This document shows positions 27,355 through 37,881 of a stretch of 64,000 nt of DNA, piece by piece. Source of the DNA: an uncultured Chlorobiaceae bacterium (GTDB lineage: Bacteria; Bacteroidota; Chlorobiia; Chlorobiales; Chlorobiaceae); assembly GCA_903939765.1 (NCBI GenBank), contig CAJAIK010000094.1:84984-148983 (forward strand), in the 5' to 3' direction. Every line of letters begins with the position of its first letter. Positions within the stretch are counted from its first letter, which is position 1. A program made the translations under genes and the position numbers. The notes beneath the pieces are model-generated. The model worked only from the letters and a program-made list of their open reading frames with translations. It did not search any database and was not told the DNA's origin.

Positions 27355-27549
27355 TTACTTTGCGTAATCGGTGATTGCCTTTGCAAGAATCACTTGATCA
27401 TTCTCTCCGTTGGGAATACGGACGTTCTTTTCAATGAATTTCCATGCATTGGTTTTTTCTGATTTCACAGAAAAAATAACTTTTGCACACTTGAAATCAC
27501 TGGTACCCGTTTTTTTGCCTTTATCAGCAAACGATTGTTTCTTTGCCAT
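27355..27549 (-). CDS. Small basic protein, 64 residues, unknown function
   Basis: A short lysine-rich protein beginning MAKKQSFADKGKKTG, with a more structured C-terminal half (KVIFSVKSEKTNAWKFIEKNVRIP). It has its own gap on both sides, a hairpin downstream and plausible codon use, so I judge it real. No known domain is recognised; the basic N-terminus would allow nucleic-acid or ribosome contact, but this is only a guess. Confidence 0.6.
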   Translation of the reverse strand: MAKKQSFADKGKKTGTSDFKCAKVIFSVKSEKTNAWKFIEKNVRIPNGENDQVILAKAITDYAK

Positions 27550-27665
27550 GAGTCGTAAAGTAGTTCTTTAGGTTATGAGGCGAATCTGTTTTTTTCTGCC
27601 CAAAAAGAACATGAAGGTAATAAAAATTTTATCGATAATCAAGCACCCTCCACCACGAATTATTG

Positions 27666-28994
27666 TCAAACACCATCCGATTCAAGAAGTTGCCCCTTAT
27701 GGAAAATTCCACGCGATCGTCCTTTCAGTGGTCGATTGAGAAAGGGTGTGTTTGTCGATTTTGACTTTATTGAGTCAGCAGTGAGGCTCCAGAGGGCACA
27801 GGGGTCAATGATGGTGAAATTTGCAGTTTCTCCCGGCGCAAACAGAAGAGGTTTCAGGCGCATTATTGTTCTTGGATTGACCGACAGCAGTTCTATGGCA
27901 CGCGACATGGAGACAACTTTTTTGTCAACAAGTTCTGTGATGGTGAGGGCAAGGGAGGTTTCAAGGCCTGTAATACCGAACGCAACCTGGTCGGAGGGCG
28001 ACTCCTTTTCATGCGAAGCATGGGGCGCATGATCGGTGGCGATGGCATCAATAGTCCCATCGGCAAGGCCCTCAAGCAACGCTTCACGGTTTTCCCTTGA
28101 TGAGAGCGGCGGTTTCATGATATAATTGCCTTTCATTTCGGCATGAAACAGATCTTCATCACAGAGCGTGAAATGGTGTGGTGTTACTTCGCAGGTCACC
28201 TGAAGTCCATCCTGCTTTGCTTTCCGGACAAGATCAAGTGCAGCTTTGGTACTGATATGGGCAACATGGTAGCGCGGCCTTCTGAGCGGGTCATGCAGTT
28301 TGTGCTGTTCGAGATAGCGCATCAAAAGCAGATCGCGGCTAAGGGTGATGGCTTCGGAGACATCGGGAATGCCTTTCAGGCCGAGTTGTGTTGAAAAAAG
28401 CCCCTCATTCATGATTCCCCCCATGGTAAGAGACCGCTCTTCACAGTGTTGAATGATGAGGAGATCAAAGTTTGATGCGTATTCAAAAGCAAGACGCGTG
28501 ATCTGGCTGTTTTGAATGGCGGAACCGTCATCAGAAACAGCCGTCACTCCGTAGGAACGGAACTTTCCGAAGGGAGCAAGATGTTCTCCCTTGCTTGCAA
28601 CGGTCATAGCTCCAATTACTTCAAGATCAATGGGCAGCGCGGTCGCGTGATGGCGGATATAGGCTACGCCGAGCGGACTGTCAATAACAGGCTTTGTGTT
28701 CGGCATGAGGGCGACTCCGGTGAATCCCCCGGCAGCCGCTGCTTTGGAACCGCTTTCCAGAGTCTCCTTGTATTCCTGGCCCGGCTCTCTGAAGTGGCAG
28801 TGCATATCGAAAAGTCCAGGAGCGAGTATCTGCCCCCGAAGATCAAGAACCCGGTCTGCCGATGATGCTGCAAGAGTCTCTTCACCATAAACGACCTCTT
28901 CGATTATTCCCTCATCACTCACTTTTACCGTTCCCGTGATGTCGACATGCTGAAGAGGATTGATGATACGGGCCTGCTGAAAAATAACGCTCAT
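27666..28994 (-). CDS. pyrC: Dihydroorotase
   Basis: A 442-residue amidohydrolase. DMHCHFREPG is the metal-binding HxH motif with the substrate Arg (DLHVHLREPG in relatives); VTPHHFTL and DAIATDHAPH give the later ligands. GPD-type ordering and length match class I (multifunctional-type) dihydroorotase, which closes carbamoyl aspartate in pyrimidine synthesis. I trimmed the ORF-track start by 48 residues to the ATG at 28994, because MSVIFQQARIINP is the normal family N-terminus. Confidence 0.93.
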   Translation of the reverse strand: MSVIFQQARIINPLQHVDITGTVKVSDEGIIEEVVYGEETLAASSADRVLDLRGQILAPGLFDMHCHFREPGQEYKETLESGSKAAAAGGFTGVALMPNTKPVIDSPLGVAYIRHHATALPIDLEVIGAMTVASKGEHLAPFGKFRSYGVTAVSDDGSAIQNSQITRLAFEYASNFDLLIIQHCEERSLTMGGIMNEGLFSTQLGLKGIPDVSEAITLSRDLLLMRYLEQHKLHDPLRRPRYHVAHISTKAALDLVRKAKQDGLQVTCEVTPHHFTLCDEDLFHAEMKGNYIMKPPLSSRENREALLEGLADGTIDAIATDHAPHASHEKESPSDQVAFGITGLETSLALTITELVDKKVVSMSRAIELLSVNPRTIMRLKPLLFAPGETANFTIIDPCALWSLTADSIKSKSTNTPFLNRPLKGRSRGIFHKGQLLESDGV

Positions 28995-29270
28995 GGTTCT
29001 GATACAATTTTGTGTTCCCGTAAAAATAAGTTCACCTACCGCATTATGCGTGAAGATACGACAAATAATGGATAAGCATGACTGGCGGGTTACGCTCTCT
29101 GCATGATGAAAGTGATTCGGCATCCTGATACGGCGCATTGATTAAAAGGGAAAATGCGCTATTTTATTATTTTATACTTGATAATACAGGGGTTGATCTT
29201 TTTATTATTAGTTGGAGCGGGAATCAGGGATAGAGTTGAACGGTTTGGTATGAAGCAGAGGGAAAACGCC

Positions 29271-29876
29271 ATGGAGAGAGAGGCAACTCTTGCTGTTGAA
29301 AAAGCCCGGCTGAGGGCAAAAATGATTGTACTCAGGCGGTCAATCCCGGAAAAATGCCGGACAGAAATGAGTGTGGCTATTGCAGGACATGTCATAACTT
29401 TGGAAAAAGTTGTCCATGCCCGGCACATTCATCTCTACCTCCCGATTCCTGCTTTTGGCGAAGTCTGTACTGCCGCAATTGTTGATCGTCTCACAGCAAT
29501 GAACAAACAGCTTTCCGTCCCTGTTATTCGTAATGGAGAGCTGTTGACGGCTGCTTTCAGGACAGGTGATGTTATCCGCCCCGCAAAATTCGGTCAGCCA
29601 GAGCCCACGGAGCCCTTGATTGTCGATGAGTCGAATCTTGATGTTGTCCTGATTCCTCTCCTCGCTTTTGACGACAGAGGAAATCGTATCGGTTATGGAA
29701 AAGGGTTTTATGACCGTTTTTTGCGACGACTTTCACTGCAGGGGGTCAATCCGTGCCGGGTCGGAATTTCATTCTTTCAGCAGAAGGTTGACGCAGTTCC
29801 TGCAGACTCATGGGATGAACCTCTTGACGGGGTCGTTCATGAAAATGGTGTAATTCGGTTCAACTCTAATATTTGA
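29271..29876 (+). CDS. 5-formyltetrahydrofolate cyclo-ligase
   Basis: A 201-residue member of the 5-FTHF cyclo-ligase (MTHFS/YgfA) family. [18 protein letters not shown] is the N-terminal basic helix. The ATP site [29 protein letters not shown] near the C-terminus is diagnostic. It recycles 5-formyl-THF to 5,10-methenyl-THF. The ORF track starts 39 codons earlier at 29154, giving a strongly hydrophobic N-terminus (about residues 3-22). I prefer the ATG at 29271, which has AGAGGGA about 8 bases upstream and gives the usual length; the longer, membrane-anchored form cannot be excluded. Its stop overlaps the ppk start (TGATG). Confidence 0.85.
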   Translation: MEREATLAVEKARLRAKMIVLRRSIPEKCRTEMSVAIAGHVITLEKVVHARHIHLYLPIPAFGEVCTAAIVDRLTAMNKQLSVPVIRNGELLTAAFRTGDVIRPAKFGQPEPTEPLIVDESNLDVVLIPLLAFDDRGNRIGYGKGFYDRFLRRLSLQGVNPCRVGISFFQQKVDAVPADSWDEPLDGVVHENGVIRFNSNI

Positions 29877-32020
29877 TGCGTTTTATGCAAACAGGGAATG
29901 AAAAAAATGATAACGGGCAACGGCTTCCGGATTTTATACATCCCTCCGTTTATGTCAACAGAGAGTTGAGTTGGATCTATTTTAATCAACGGGTACTTGA
30001 AGAAGCGCTTGACCCTGCTGCACACCCTCTTCTTGAGCGGGTGAAATTTATTTCGATTTTCAGTTCGAACCTTGATGAATATTTTATGATCCGTGTCGCC
30101 GGTATTGAGGATCAGTATGAGGCGGGTATTCAGGAACGAACGATTGATGGCCACACTCCCTTCGAACAGCTCGAAAAGATTCGTATGATGGTTTTGCGGC
30201 AGTTCAGCGAAAGAAACGATTGTTTTTATCACGATCTGGTGCCGGCACTGCAGCGTGAAGGGATAGAATTTTTGCGAGTCTCAGAGCTATCCGTCCTGCA
30301 GCAAAAAGCCCTGAGCCACTATTTTCGAAAGGAGATTTTCCCGGTACTGACCCCGCTGGCGTTTGATACCGGTCATCCTTTTCCCTTTATGTCGAACCTG
30401 TCATTGAACCTTGCCATTGAACTGGAAGACGAGGAAAGCAAGGCCCTGAAGTTTGCCCGCGTTAAGGTACCGGGTATTCTTCCCCGATTTCTGAGGCTTA
30501 ACGATATCAAGGGTTTTCGTGATAACGACGGTATCATTCGGTTAATCTGGATAGAAGATCTCATAGCAAGCAATCTGGCTCACCTCTTTCCGAAAATGAG
30601 GGTCATACAATCGCATCTTTTCAGATTGATTCGTGATGCTGATATCGAAATTGAGGAGGATGAGGCGGGCGATCTGCTTGAAACCATTGAGCAGGGAATC
30701 CGGTCGCGTCGTTATGGAAAAGTTGTTCGACTTGACATTACTCCTGCAATGCCGCTTTCGATCAGAAAACTGCTCATGAATAATCTTGAGGTCACCGAAA
30801 GAAACCTTTATGAAATAGATGGAGTGCTCGGGTTCAGTTGTCTGCTTGATCTTCTGAAGATAGATCGGCCCGATCTGAAAGATGATCCTTTTGTGCCTGC
30901 CAATCCCATCGCAGAGCAGTTTGGCACTGATATTTTCAGTGCAATAAGAGCCAAAGATCAGTTGCTCTACCATCCTTATGACTCGTTTCAGCCTGTGGTC
31001 GATTTTATCAACCAGGCAGCTCTTGATCCTGATGTCCTTTCAATAAAGCAGACATTGTACAGGGTCGGAAGTAATTCGCCGATTGTTCAGGCATTGATGA
31101 AAGCTGCTGAAGAGGGCAAACAGGTTGCCGTGCTTGTTGAGCTCAAGGCAAGATTTGATGAAGAGAATAATATTGTCTGGGCAAGGGCTCTCGAAGATGT
31201 CGGGGCGCATGTAGCCTACGGTTTGCCGGGTCTCAAAACCCACGCGAAGCTTACCTTGATTGTACGACGCGAACAACAGAAACTGAAAAGGTATCTCCAT
31301 CTTGGTACGGGTAATTACAATCTGGTAACAGGACGCATTTATACTGATTACAGCTTATTCACAACAAATGAGCAACTTGCCAACGATGTTGCAGAACTGT
31401 TCAATGCCTTGACAGGATATTCAAAGCATACCGAGTACAGAAAATTGCTCGTTTCACCGATCAATACCAGAAAAAGAATTATTGAGATGATAGAACGGGA
31501 GGTCGAATGGAGCCGGAAGGAGAACAAGGGACGAATAATCATGAAAATGAATGCTCTTGTCGATGCCAAAACCATACAGGCACTTTATCGGGCATCGTGC
31601 GAAGGGGTGAAGATTGACCTTGTCATTCGGGGCATTTGCTGCCTGAAACCAGGTATACCGGGAATCAGTGAAAATATCAGGGTCATCAGTGTTATCGGAC
31701 GTTTTCTTGAACACAGCCGGGCATACTATTTTTATAACGGAGGAAAGGAGCAGTTATATCTTGGAAGCGCAGATATCATGCCGAGAAACCTCGATGATCG
31801 GGTTGAAACCCTTTTTCCTGTGTTCGACAAGGCATTTATTCAGTTGGTCAAATCGGATCTTGAGCTTATCCTGAGTGATAACGTCAAAGCTTGGCAGATG
31901 CATGCCGACGGTATATATTCAAGGGTAAACAATGATGACCCCAAAATAAACACTCAGGCTCTGTTTTTAAATCGGGCCAATCTGAAGAAAACTTCATCTA
32001 AATTTAAAGTCAACGAATAA
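29876..32020 (+). CDS. ppk1: Polyphosphate kinase
   Basis: A 714-residue PPK1. [19 protein letters not shown] starts the N domain, [14 protein letters not shown] follows, and [37 protein letters not shown] (autophosphorylated His) and LHLGTGNYN mark the catalytic half. Length is normal. It reversibly polymerises the ATP gamma-phosphate into polyphosphate. The true start is probably the ATG at 29876 inside TGATG, overlapping the previous stop; the track begins one codon earlier at a TTG. It is coupled to rpiB, whose ATG overlaps its stop. Confidence 0.96.
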   Translation: MRFMQTGNEKNDNGQRLPDFIHPSVYVNRELSWIYFNQRVLEEALDPAAHPLLERVKFISIFSSNLDEYFMIRVAGIEDQYEAGIQERTIDGHTPFEQLEKIRMMVLRQFSERNDCFYHDLVPALQREGIEFLRVSELSVLQQKALSHYFRKEIFPVLTPLAFDTGHPFPFMSNLSLNLAIELEDEESKALKFARVKVPGILPRFLRLNDIKGFRDNDGIIRLIWIEDLIASNLAHLFPKMRVIQSHLFRLIRDADIEIEEDEAGDLLETIEQGIRSRRYGKVVRLDITPAMPLSIRKLLMNNLEVTERNLYEIDGVLGFSCLLDLLKIDRPDLKDDPFVPANPIAEQFGTDIFSAIRAKDQLLYHPYDSFQPVVDFINQAALDPDVLSIKQTLYRVGSNSPIVQALMKAAEEGKQVAVLVELKARFDEENNIVWARALEDVGAHVAYGLPGLKTHAKLTLIVRREQQKLKRYLHLGTGNYNLVTGRIYTDYSLFTTNEQLANDVAELFNALTGYSKHTEYRKLLVSPINTRKRIIEMIEREVEWSRKENKGRIIMKMNALVDAKTIQALYRASCEGVKIDLVIRGICCLKPGIPGISENIRVISVIGRFLEHSRAYYFYNGGKEQLYLGSADIMPRNLDDRVETLFPVFDKAFIQLVKSDLELILSDNVKAWQMHADGIYSRVNNDDPKINTQALFLNRANLKKTSSKFKVNE

Positions 32021-32454
32021 TGAATATTGCAGTTGGAAGCGATCATGCAGGGTTTGTATTCAAAAAAACGGTACTAACATGGCTGGAGCGTAACGGTTAT
32101 GAATTCACCGACATGGGACCCTACGATGAAGGGTCGGTTGATTATCCCGATTATGCCCGTAAAGTAGCCAAAGCTGTTGCAGAAGGGCTTTTTGATTCAG
32201 GGGTTTTGCTTTGCGGTACCGGAATAGGCGTCTCGATCTCCGCAAATAAAATCAAGGGAATCCGTGCGGCAGTTGTCTGCAATCCCGAATTTGCGACACT
32301 TGCCCGGCAGCATAATAATGCCAACATCATCTGTTTCTCCGCACGCTTTACCGATCAGGCCACAATTGAACAAAGTCTTCACAACTGGTTTTCCACCGAT
32401 TTTGAAGGGGGAAGGCATCAGTTGAGGGTGAATAAAATTGAACCATGCTGCTAA
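32020..32454 (+). CDS. rpiB: Ribose-5-phosphate isomerase B
   Basis: A 144-residue RpiB/LacAB-type isomerase. IAVGSDHAGFVFK at the N-terminus, DYPDYARKVA, GVLLCGTGIGVSISANKIKGIRAA (active-site Cys and anion loop) and ARQHNNANIICFSAR are all expected. It interconverts ribose 5-phosphate and ribulose 5-phosphate. It starts on the last base of the ppk stop and its end overlaps the CBS gene by 10 bases. Confidence 0.95.
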   Translation: MNIAVGSDHAGFVFKKTVLTWLERNGYEFTDMGPYDEGSVDYPDYARKVAKAVAEGLFDSGVLLCGTGIGVSISANKIKGIRAAVVCNPEFATLARQHNNANIICFSARFTDQATIEQSLHNWFSTDFEGGRHQLRVNKIEPCC

Positions 32455-33134
32455 ATGAATGTGTAGGAAGTGCTCTTGATATAACCTGTCCTTTTTTTGC
32501 AGATGACGCTTTGGTCGTGGAGGTACTTGCCTTCATGCAAAAAGGAGGGCTTGAGTGTGCAGCGGTACTGCATGAGGGGGAAATCGCTGCAATGGTGACT
32601 CTGATGGATTTGTTGCCTCTGGAGCAGTCAAAAAAAATAAAGGGAGTGTGCCTGAGCGAGCTTAAACTTGAAAAAGCTGAAAGTATTCGCCTTGATGAGC
32701 ATTTGTTTGATATTTTTGCACGGATGCGCACCTTTTCGTCTTCCCTTATCCCTGTATCAGAACAGGGAGGGAGGTATGTTGGTGTTATTGAAAAAATAGT
32801 CCTCCTTGAACGTATAGCCGCTATTTTTCATTTCGGTGACCAGGCCGTGACACTTGAGCTTGAGGTGCCATCATTTGACCTGAAACTTTCAGAGGTGATT
32901 GCTGCATTTGAAAAAAACGATACAACCGTGTTGAGTTTCGGTATGTACCCAGCAACTCCTGATGGTGAGGGGATTGTTTTTTCCTTCAGGCTTCAGACAT
33001 TTGACCTTTTTCGTCTGGTCAAAAACCTCGAAAAATATGGTTATTCAATCCGCTACACCTCTCCGTCCTTCAAGGAAAAAGATGATGAAATGAGAGAGAA
33101 GGCTCTTGAGTTCATCCGTTTCATGGAGATGTAG
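32445..33134 (+). CDS. CBS-domain protein with C-terminal ACT-like region
   Basis: A 229-residue soluble protein. Residues ~8-125 form a CBS pair (FADDALVVEVLAFMQKGGLECAAVL and RLDEHLFDIFARMRTFSSSLIPV). Residues ~140-215 resemble an ACT-like alpha/beta fold (AAFEKNDTTVLSFGMYPATPDGE). Such proteins sense adenosyl ligands or amino acids. It overlaps rpiB by 10 bases and is probably co-translated with it, but the ligand is unknown. Confidence 0.75.
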   Translation: MLLNECVGSALDITCPFFADDALVVEVLAFMQKGGLECAAVLHEGEIAAMVTLMDLLPLEQSKKIKGVCLSELKLEKAESIRLDEHLFDIFARMRTFSSSLIPVSEQGGRYVGVIEKIVLLERIAAIFHFGDQAVTLELEVPSFDLKLSEVIAAFEKNDTTVLSFGMYPATPDGEGIVFSFRLQTFDLFRLVKNLEKYGYSIRYTSPSFKEKDDEMREKALEFIRFMEM

Positions 33135-33264
33135 TTTTTCGATACGTGTGCGGGTGAACACACATGGTTTGCAGGAGAATGGTTCACGCCGACGGGCAAG
33201 AAGAACCGATGTTTTCTTTTTTGCTTCGTGATGATCGTAAGTTATTATAAAAAAAGGGTGATGT

Positions 33265-34482
33265 ATGAAAAATGAACACTCCGGCGGACTTGTCGAACAA
33301 ATTCAGGCGCATGCCGCAAAGATTTTTTCGGAAGTTGTTGCCTTACGCAGGGAAATACATCTCCATCCTGAATTATCGTATGAAGAGGTAAGAACAACAG
33401 CCCTGATAACCAACTATCTTCTTGATCTGGGTATAACTCCAGAACAACCCCTGTTGGAGACCGGGGTTGTAGCCCTGATTCAGGGAGAGCATAAATTGAG
33501 CCAAGGCAAGGTTGTTGCCTTACGGGCAGATATTGATGCATTGCCGCTTAATGAAGAGAATCTGCATGGTTTCTGTTCCCTTGAATCAGGAAAAATGCAT
33601 GCCTGCGGGCATGACATGCACACCGCAATGCTTCTCGGTGCGGCAAAAATCCTTTCAGAAATGAAAGAGGAACTCGAAGGCAATGTGCTTCTTGTTTTTC
33701 AGCCCGCAGAGGAAAAAGCACCTGGCGGAGCAAAACCGTTTCTTGACGCCGGTCTTTTCACGCGCTTCAATCCCTCAATGATTATCGGTCAGCACTGCTT
33801 TCCCAATGTTGAAACCGGGAAAGTTGCCCTCTGCAAAGGAAGTTTTATGGCAGCCACCGATGAACTCTATTTTACGGTGACGGGGCAGGGTGGTCATGCC
33901 TCTGCGCCGCACAGGGCCTCGGATCCTGTTCTTGCTGCCGCGCACATTATTACAGCGGTGCAGCATCTTGTCAGCAGGGTTGTTCCTCCTCATGAACCGG
34001 CCGTTGTTTCGATAGCATCCATTCATGGTGGCAACGCGCCCAATGTTATCCCGAGACAGGTGACCATGTCGGGGACAATGAGAACCATGAACGAAGAGCT
34101 GCGCTCTCTGCTGCAGGAGAGGTTACGCCAGACGGTCACGCATGTTGCAACAGGGCTTGGTGTTGAGGCTGAAGTGGAAATCAGGACGGGTTATCCGGTC
34201 CTTTTCAACGATCTTGCTGTTACCGAAAAAGCAGAGAGCATCTGCCGGGAATATCTCGGCGCAGAAAATGTGCTTCAGAGTGAACCCCTCATGACGGCGG
34301 AGGACTTTGCCTACTACCTGCAGGAGTGTCCTGGAACATTCTGGCAGATCGGAACAGGATCGCTGCAGCATGACAAAGGCAATACCTTGCACTCTCCAAC
34401 ATTTAACCCCGAAGAGCGTGCCCTTGAAATTGGCAGTGGTTTGCTTGCCTATACCGCTTTACGCCTCCTTCAGAGTGCGTGA
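33265..34482 (+). CDS. M20-family amidohydrolase (hippurate hydrolase / N-acyl amino acid amidohydrolase type)
   Basis: A 405-residue metallopeptidase-fold amidohydrolase. EIHLHPELSYEE, the metal motif HACGHDMHTAMLLGAAKIL, FQPAEEKAPGGAK and GGHASAPHRASDPVLAA (dimerisation domain) match the HipO/AmaA group. TAEDFAYYLQECPG near the end is the C-terminal metal-site segment. It hydrolyses N-acyl amino acids or related amides. The gene is closed by the perfect terminator at 34494-34543 shared with fba. Confidence 0.9.
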   Translation: MKNEHSGGLVEQIQAHAAKIFSEVVALRREIHLHPELSYEEVRTTALITNYLLDLGITPEQPLLETGVVALIQGEHKLSQGKVVALRADIDALPLNEENLHGFCSLESGKMHACGHDMHTAMLLGAAKILSEMKEELEGNVLLVFQPAEEKAPGGAKPFLDAGLFTRFNPSMIIGQHCFPNVETGKVALCKGSFMAATDELYFTVTGQGGHASAPHRASDPVLAAAHIITAVQHLVSRVVPPHEPAVVSIASIHGGNAPNVIPRQVTMSGTMRTMNEELRSLLQERLRQTVTHVATGLGVEAEVEIRTGYPVLFNDLAVTEKAESICREYLGAENVLQSEPLMTAEDFAYYLQECPGTFWQIGTGSLQHDKGNTLHSPTFNPEERALEIGSGLLAYTALRLLQSA

Positions 34483-34493
34483 GTAGGCCTCCG

Positions 34494-34543
34494 ATGTCCA
34501 TAATAAAAAAGGCGCCAGTGGGCGCCTTTTTTATTATGGACAT
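34494..34543. terminator. Bidirectional terminator with perfect 23-bp arms
   Basis: Bases 34494-34516 (ending AAAAAAGGCGCC) and 34521-34543 (starting GGCGCCTTTTTT) are exact reverse complements with an AGTG loop. Both strands present a GC stem followed by a T tract. It lies between the convergent M20 and fba genes. Confidence 0.9.
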
Positions 34544-34558
34544 TTGACATCAAAAGAA

Positions 34559-35533
34559 TCATGCTTTTCCGTTCGATCCGAGAACGTTGATGATTTTATG
34601 AACATAGAGTTTTTTGAGAGCATCACGGGCAGGTCCGAGATATTTCCTTGGATCAAACTCTTCGGGTTTTTCATCAAGCACTTTGCGGATCGCGGCCGTC
34701 ATGGCAAGACGACCGTCGGAATCAATATTGATTTTGCATACCGCTGATTTGGCGGCAAGACGAAGCTGGTCTTCGCTGATACCAATTGCATCCTTCAGTT
34801 TTCCGCCATGCTCATTGATCGTTTTAACCAACTCCTGTGGAACGGAGGAGGAGCCATGCAGCACAATGGGAAATCCAGGAATCCGGTGTTCAATTTCGGT
34901 AAGGATATCAAGGCGGATTTTCGGATCTTCACCCGGCTTGAACTTGAAGGCGCCGTGTGAGGTGCCGATCGAGATGGCCAGACTGTCAACACCAGTTTTA
35001 GCAACAAAATCCTCAACCTCTTCTGGTTGTGTATACGTATGATGGGCTGCTGAAACATCATCTTCAATTCCTGCCAGCACACCGAGTTCTCCCTCCACGG
35101 TGACATCGTACTGGTGGGCATAGGCAACAACTTTTTTAGTCAGTTCGATGTTATCCTCATAAGAAAGGTGTGAGCCGTCAATCATCACCGAAGAGAAGCC
35201 GGAATCAATGCAGTCTTTGCAGAGTTCGAAGCTGTCTCCGTGATCAAGATGAAGCACAATAGGAATGGGATTGCCGAGTTCAGCGGCATAAGCAACAGCT
35301 CCCTGAGCAAGAAAGCGCAGCAGGGTTTCGTTGGCATAGCTTCTGGCTCCCTTTGAAACCTGCAGAATAACGGGAGAGCCGGTTTCAGCGCATGCAAGAA
35401 TGATGGCCTGCATCTGCTCAAGATTATTGAAGTTGTAGGCTGGGATTGCGTAACCGCCAGTTACAGCTTTTTTGAAGAGTTCCCGGCTGTTGCAGAGGCC
35501 GAGCTCTTTATAGCTGATTTTTTTCTTTTCCAT
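34559..35533 (-). CDS. fba: Fructose-bisphosphate aldolase, class II
   Basis: A 324-residue zinc aldolase. AIPAYNFNNLEQMQAI starts the barrel, VLHLDHGDSFE and MIDGSHLSYEDNIE give the metal/active-site region, TVEGELGVLAGIEDD the activating acid, and VLHGSSSVPQ the phosphate loop. It splits or makes fructose-1,6-bisphosphate; in a CO2-fixing organism mainly gluconeogenic. It converges on the M20 gene across a strong bidirectional terminator. Confidence 0.95.
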   Translation of the reverse strand: MEKKKISYKELGLCNSRELFKKAVTGGYAIPAYNFNNLEQMQAIILACAETGSPVILQVSKGARSYANETLLRFLAQGAVAYAAELGNPIPIVLHLDHGDSFELCKDCIDSGFSSVMIDGSHLSYEDNIELTKKVVAYAHQYDVTVEGELGVLAGIEDDVSAAHHTYTQPEEVEDFVAKTGVDSLAISIGTSHGAFKFKPGEDPKIRLDILTEIEHRIPGFPIVLHGSSSVPQELVKTINEHGGKLKDAIGISEDQLRLAAKSAVCKINIDSDGRLAMTAAIRKVLDEKPEEFDPRKYLGPARDALKKLYVHKIINVLGSNGKA

Positions 35534-35693
35534 TGAATGCTTCTCTTTTATTTATTATTATGTGCGGTAATTTTTCTTCAGAATCTCTGCCGGTAAAGGC
35601 TTTTCGGATGCTCGCCAATATAATTATATTCGTTCTCTTATTCAAGCAGCTTGACTGCGACTGTTAAACCTTTGAATCACCACGCAAAAAAAA

Positions 35694-37766
35694 ATGGTTA
35701 GAAAAAATCTGCTTCTCATGATTGTTGCATTGGGAAGTACTGTACCGTTCTCTACAATACATGCCGGAACTGCCGCCCCAGCCGTAACCGTTGTGACTCT
35801 CAGACCAACTGCTGCCCAGGAAGAGGCGAGTAAATATATCAGTCAATATCTGCTGCAGAACCATTACAGGAAGATATCCGTCAATGACTCTCTTTCTCAG
35901 CAGATCCTTAATCGCTATATCGACAATCTTGACGGCAGCAAAAGCTATTTTGTGGCAAGTGAGGTTGAAAGCCTCCGGCATGTATACGGAAACCGTATTG
36001 ATGATGATTTTCTTGCCGGTAAGGCAAATGTAGGATTTGGAGTCTATAACTTCTTTCTTAAACGGGCAAAAGAAAAGATGCGGTATATGAAGGCAACCGC
36101 TGATACCGTGCGTTTTAACTTTTCACTACCAGAAACCCTTGACCTCGACCGCAAGAGCGACCCCTGGCCCGCCGACCGGCGTCAACTCAGCGAGTTATGG
36201 AAAAAAGAGCTGAAATACCAGTGGCTTAACCTGAAATATTCGGGAGAAAATAACAAGGGTATCCGGGAGGCTCTTGCAAGAAGCTTTACGAACCGGTTGA
36301 ACCTTTTGAACCGCCAGAAACCTGAAGATGCTTTTCAGGCCTATACCTATGCCCTGACAACATCGTTTGATCCTCATACAAACTATTTTTCTCCAGACGA
36401 GTATCAAAACTTTCAGATAGATATGAGTCGCTCTCTCGAGGGAATCGGAGCAAAACTGCAGACTGAAGGCGAGTATACCGTTGTTAACGAGGTTATTGCG
36501 GGAGGACCGGCATTTAAGAGCAATACACTGAAAAAAGGGGATAAAATTATTGGCGTCAGTCAGGGACGGAACGGTGAAGTTGTTGATGTCTTTGGCTGGA
36601 GAATCAATGATGTGGTCAAATTGATCCGAGGAAAGAAAAATACCATTGTCCGCCTGAAAATTCTCCCGGCAAGCCAGAGTGGACGGGGACCGGCTAAAAT
36701 AGTCATGCTTTTGCGAGAGAAAGTCGACTTGCAGGAACAGGCCGCAAAGAAAAGCGTCATAGTGCAGAACGGAGAGCGAATCGGCGTTATTACCATACCT
36801 TCGTTTTATCTTGATTTTGAAGGTCAACAGCAGAACGCAGGCAATTTCAACAGCACAAGCCGTGACGTCGCCCGCATTCTGAATGAACTGAATACAGAAC
36901 ATGTTGATGGGATTGTCATTGATCTTCGTGATAACGGAGGAGGCTCGCTTGAAGAGTCTGTGAATGTCACAGGACTGTTTATTCCTACGGGCCCTGTGGT
37001 GCAGATCAGCAACTCAGCAGGGGGAAAAATGGTGCTCAGGGACGAAGACCGAAGGGTGCTTTATAGTGGTCCCCTTGCAGTGCTTGTCAACCGTTACAGT
37101 GCATCAGCATCTGAAATATTTGCTGCAGCAATTCAGGATTACGGACGAGGTATTGTCATTGGCGAGAGGACGTTCGGAAAGGGAACTGTTCAAAGCCTCA
37201 AAAAACTTTCCGAGCTCAGATCGTTTACTTTTTTCGGAAAAAAGCCTGAACTTGGAGAGATCAAACTCACTGTTGCAAAATTTTACAGGATTTCTGGAGG
37301 CAGTACTCAGCATAAAGGTGTTGTGCCCGACATTATCATGCCTTCCATGATTGATACGTCGGTTGTTGGAGAGGATACGTATAGCAGCAGTCTGCCATGG
37401 AGCACTATCTCCCGTTCATTTTATCGTCCGACAGGAGAGGTCGGCCCTGAAGAGATTGCCTTGCTTCGCCAAAAGCAGCAGGAACGGACTCTGAAGAGCC
37501 GTTATTACCAGAGTTATCTGCATGACTTGAATACCCTGAACCAGATTCGCAAAAAAAAGGCAGTATCCCTTCAGGACTCGGCCTTCAAATCGGAAACAGA
37601 GAGGATAAAGCAGATTGAGGGTCAATGGATTGTTGATCAGGATTCGACCAAAAGCAAAAACAAGGATGTGCTGCTTAACCAGTCAGCCGCAGTTGTTTCG
37701 GACATGGTGGGACTTAAGGTGACCCAGCGGCACACGATTACCCGCTCGTTGCCTTCCCTGAATTAA
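35694..37766 (+). CDS. prc: Tail-specific protease Prc/Tsp, copy 1
   Basis: A 690-residue exported S41 protease. A signal peptide (LLLMIVALGSTVPFSTIHA) is followed by the Tsp N domain ([19 protein letters not shown]), a PDZ domain (about 225-310, [17 protein letters not shown]) and the S41 core. Catalytic Ser471 lies in YSASASEIF and Lys496 in TFGKGTVQ, the canonical 25-residue spacing. The C-terminal ~150 residues are Prc-specific. It degrades or trims periplasmic proteins from their C-termini. A near-identical second copy lies at 38643; the two flank tatA and a small methyltransferase gene. Confidence 0.93.
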   Translation: MVRKNLLLMIVALGSTVPFSTIHAGTAAPAVTVVTLRPTAAQEEASKYISQYLLQNHYRKISVNDSLSQQILNRYIDNLDGSKSYFVASEVESLRHVYGNRIDDDFLAGKANVGFGVYNFFLKRAKEKMRYMKATADTVRFNFSLPETLDLDRKSDPWPADRRQLSELWKKELKYQWLNLKYSGENNKGIREALARSFTNRLNLLNRQKPEDAFQAYTYALTTSFDPHTNYFSPDEYQNFQIDMSRSLEGIGAKLQTEGEYTVVNEVIAGGPAFKSNTLKKGDKIIGVSQGRNGEVVDVFGWRINDVVKLIRGKKNTIVRLKILPASQSGRGPAKIVMLLREKVDLQEQAAKKSVIVQNGERIGVITIPSFYLDFEGQQQNAGNFNSTSRDVARILNELNTEHVDGIVIDLRDNGGGSLEESVNVTGLFIPTGPVVQISNSAGGKMVLRDEDRRVLYSGPLAVLVNRYSASASEIFAAAIQDYGRGIVIGERTFGKGTVQSLKKLSELRSFTFFGKKPELGEIKLTVAKFYRISGGSTQHKGVVPDIIMPSMIDTSVVGEDTYSSSLPWSTISRSFYRPTGEVGPEEIALLRQKQQERTLKSRYYQSYLHDLNTLNQIRKKKAVSLQDSAFKSETERIKQIEGQWIVDQDSTKSKNKDVLLNQSAAVVSDMVGLKVTQRHTITRSLPSLN

Positions 37767-37881
37767 GGCATATTGAAAGAAAATCAGGCATGGCGCGTAT
37801 TTGATAAACGATGTGAAGAGAGATACATTGTTTTTTTGAAAATTGTTTTATCAATCACATAAAATTTGGGGGGGGATTACC

